Shown here one piece after another: positions 62,917 to 64,000 of a DNA stretch of 64,000 bases; positions within the stretch are counted from its first letter, which is position 1; each line of letters starts with the position of its first letter. Both the position numbers and the translations under genes were made by a program. Below the pieces are notes generated by a model that did no database searches, was not told where the DNA came from, and saw only the letters and a list, made by a program, of their open reading frames with translations. Origin of the DNA: Chryseobacterium rhizoplanae (lineage in GTDB: Bacteria > Bacteroidota > Bacteroidia > Flavobacteriales > Weeksellaceae); assembly GCF_900182655.1 (NCBI RefSeq), contig NZ_FXTC01000015.1, positions 1-64,000 on the forward strand, in the 5' to 3' direction.

Positions 62917-63963
62917 ATGAAACAAAGAATTTTACTTTTATTTACGGTTTTTGCGCTAACAGCTTGTAAAAGAGAATCAAAAATTTCGTCCTCAGATTGG
63001 ACCAATATATCCGCCCGCACCCAATTTAAGGAACATGATGGTGCCTTGGCGCTAAAATCGGGAAATTTTACTTATAATTTTAAGCAAAATCAAACTCCAT
63101 TCAAGAAAATAATCCTGTTGAATGCAAGTATGGCAGGGTATATTTCGGAGCTTGGAGCAGAAAATGTAATCATAGGAGTTTCAAGTCCGGAGTATATTTA
63201 TTCAGATAAAATTCAGAATCTGCTTAAAGAAGGAAAAATCCAAAATGTAGGAAGCGAGCAGAAATACGATGTTGAAAAGATTATCTCCATGAAGCCGGAT
63301 GCTATTTTTACCAATCATATTGCCAGTTTTGACAATACTTATGAGCTTTTGAAAAACAATGGTATTCAGGTGATATTTCTGGATGAATACATGGAACAGA
63401 AGCCTTTGGAAAAAACGGCTTATATTAAAATTTTCGGAGAGTTTTTAGGGAAAGAAAAAGAAGCAGAAACAAGATACCAGGAAGTTGAAAAAAATTATAG
63501 TGAACTGAAAAAACTAGCATCAACTGCCAAAGAAAAGCCAGTTGTTCTTGCCAATGAAATGTACGGGGACGTATGGTATCTTCCAGGTGGAAATACCTCT
63601 GTTGCTCATTATATTTCTGATGCCAATGCGAATTATGTCATGAAGGATAATAAAGATGAAAAAGCACTGACGATGAGTTTTGAGGAAGTATACGCCAAAG
63701 CCGGAAGCGTTCAGTATTGGGTGAATGCAGGAAGCCACGCTTCAAAAAAAGAAATGCTGGGCATGAATCCTTTCTATGGGAAACTGGGTGTGTTCAATAA
63801 AGGGAAAATCTACACCATTGCAGGAAAAGAAAAACTAAAAGCCAATGATTTCTTTGAAAGTGGCGTGGTAAGAGCAGATTTGATCCTTAAAGATTACATT
63901 AAGATCTTCCATCCTGAACTTTTACCGGATTATCAGCTTACTTATATGAAAGAATTGCAGTAA
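62917..63963 (+). CDS. ABC transporter substrate-binding lipoprotein (cobalamin/iron-chelate type)
   Basis: 348 residues with lipobox LTAC (C17). It shows the BtuF/FepB-type class III binding protein pattern: IILLNASMAGYISELGAENVIIGVSSPEYIYS, KYDVEKIISMKPDAIFTNH, GIQVIFLDEYMEQKPLEKTAYIKIFGEFLGKE, and the C-terminal half with VWYLPGGNTSVAHYISDAN. It lies close after the tRNA on the opposite strand. The permease and ATPase are not in the window. The ligand is likely a siderophore, haem-like or corrinoid compound. Confidence 0.88.
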   Translation: MKQRILLLFTVFALTACKRESKISSSDWTNISARTQFKEHDGALALKSGNFTYNFKQNQTPFKKIILLNASMAGYISELGAENVIIGVSSPEYIYSDKIQNLLKEGKIQNVGSEQKYDVEKIISMKPDAIFTNHIASFDNTYELLKNNGIQVIFLDEYMEQKPLEKTAYIKIFGEFLGKEKEAETRYQEVEKNYSELKKLASTAKEKPVVLANEMYGDVWYLPGGNTSVAHYISDANANYVMKDNKDEKALTMSFEEVYAKAGSVQYWVNAGSHASKKEMLGMNPFYGKLGVFNKGKIYTIAGKEKLKANDFFESGVVRADLILKDYIKIFHPELLPDYQLTYMKELQ

Positions 63964-64000
63964 CTCGTACTATTTGCTTATTTTTGCCTTTCCTTTTATC

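Noticed and set aside
62742..62969. 75-codon plus-strand frame across the tRNA gene
   Set aside because: It overlaps a clear tRNA-Arg and its terminator and runs into the lipoprotein gene.

Overview
The window looks like chromosomal DNA from a Bacteroidota (Flavobacteriia) bacterium, most probably Chryseobacterium or a close relative. Supporting signs are the AT-rich composition, TonB-type outer-membrane uptake next to glycosidases, many signal peptides, DUF2911 and Nudix-type sugar regulators, and repeated promoters of the Bacteroidota form TTTG-N18..21-TAnnTTTG. All genes appear intact except a few remnants noted below. The window ends within ordinary chromosome at both sides.

Layout. (1) 57-3000: a visibly AT-richer accessory block with a nuclease-STAND NTPase fusion (candidate anti-phage gene), a small HTH regulator and a perfect 24-bp palindrome. 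(2) 3029-3881: an unknown 181-aa gene between two related inverted-repeat elements. (3) 4143-8993: secreted PIG-L deacetylase, an overlooked 34-aa membrane protein and an SSS symporter, translationally coupled, then DUF2911. (4) 9309-12823: CocE-type hydrolase, NTF2-like protein, SDR and divergent HxlR regulator. (5) 12915-23306: a Nudix-fold regulator divergent from a carbohydrate locus with a TonB-type receptor, two GH3 glycosidases and two esterases, and no SusD. (6) 23764-36802: an electrophile/xenobiotic block: TetR, OYE reductase, two SDRs, quinone reductase, second TetR, flavin oxidoreductase, tripartite RND efflux pump and another SDR. Shared palindromes define two small regulons here. 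(7) 37149-41867: chromate transporter, DoxX, a truncated cytochrome-like gene, secreted beta-helix and LamG-like proteins, and an AraC regulator. (8) 42230-54442: on the minus strand, five pilin-like subunit genes, a PapD-like chaperone, an usher-like barrel, a two-domain adhesin, and three signalling genes. (9) 55019-57982: a membrane hybrid histidine kinase. (10) 58371-62631: AraC regulator followed by hydrolase, acyltransferase, cupin and a carboxymuconolactone-decarboxylase fusion. (11) tRNA-Arg(ACG) and a metal-chelate binding lipoprotein.

The most interesting system is region 8. The chaperone keeps an Arg near mature residue 9 and an F-Y-x-P motif like PapD/FimC. The barrel protein has periplasmic Ig-like and C-terminal beta domains. 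The 477-aa protein ends in a domain that resembles the subunits, as two-domain tip adhesins do. Three subunit genes share a TAAATTTG -7 box and three TGTAGT half-sites placed where the -33 box should be. A hybrid kinase, a soluble kinase and a LuxR-type response regulator follow the adhesin in the same direction with tight spacing. This looks like a chaperone-usher-like pilus in a Bacteroidota genome with its own signalling module. The function is inferred, not shown.
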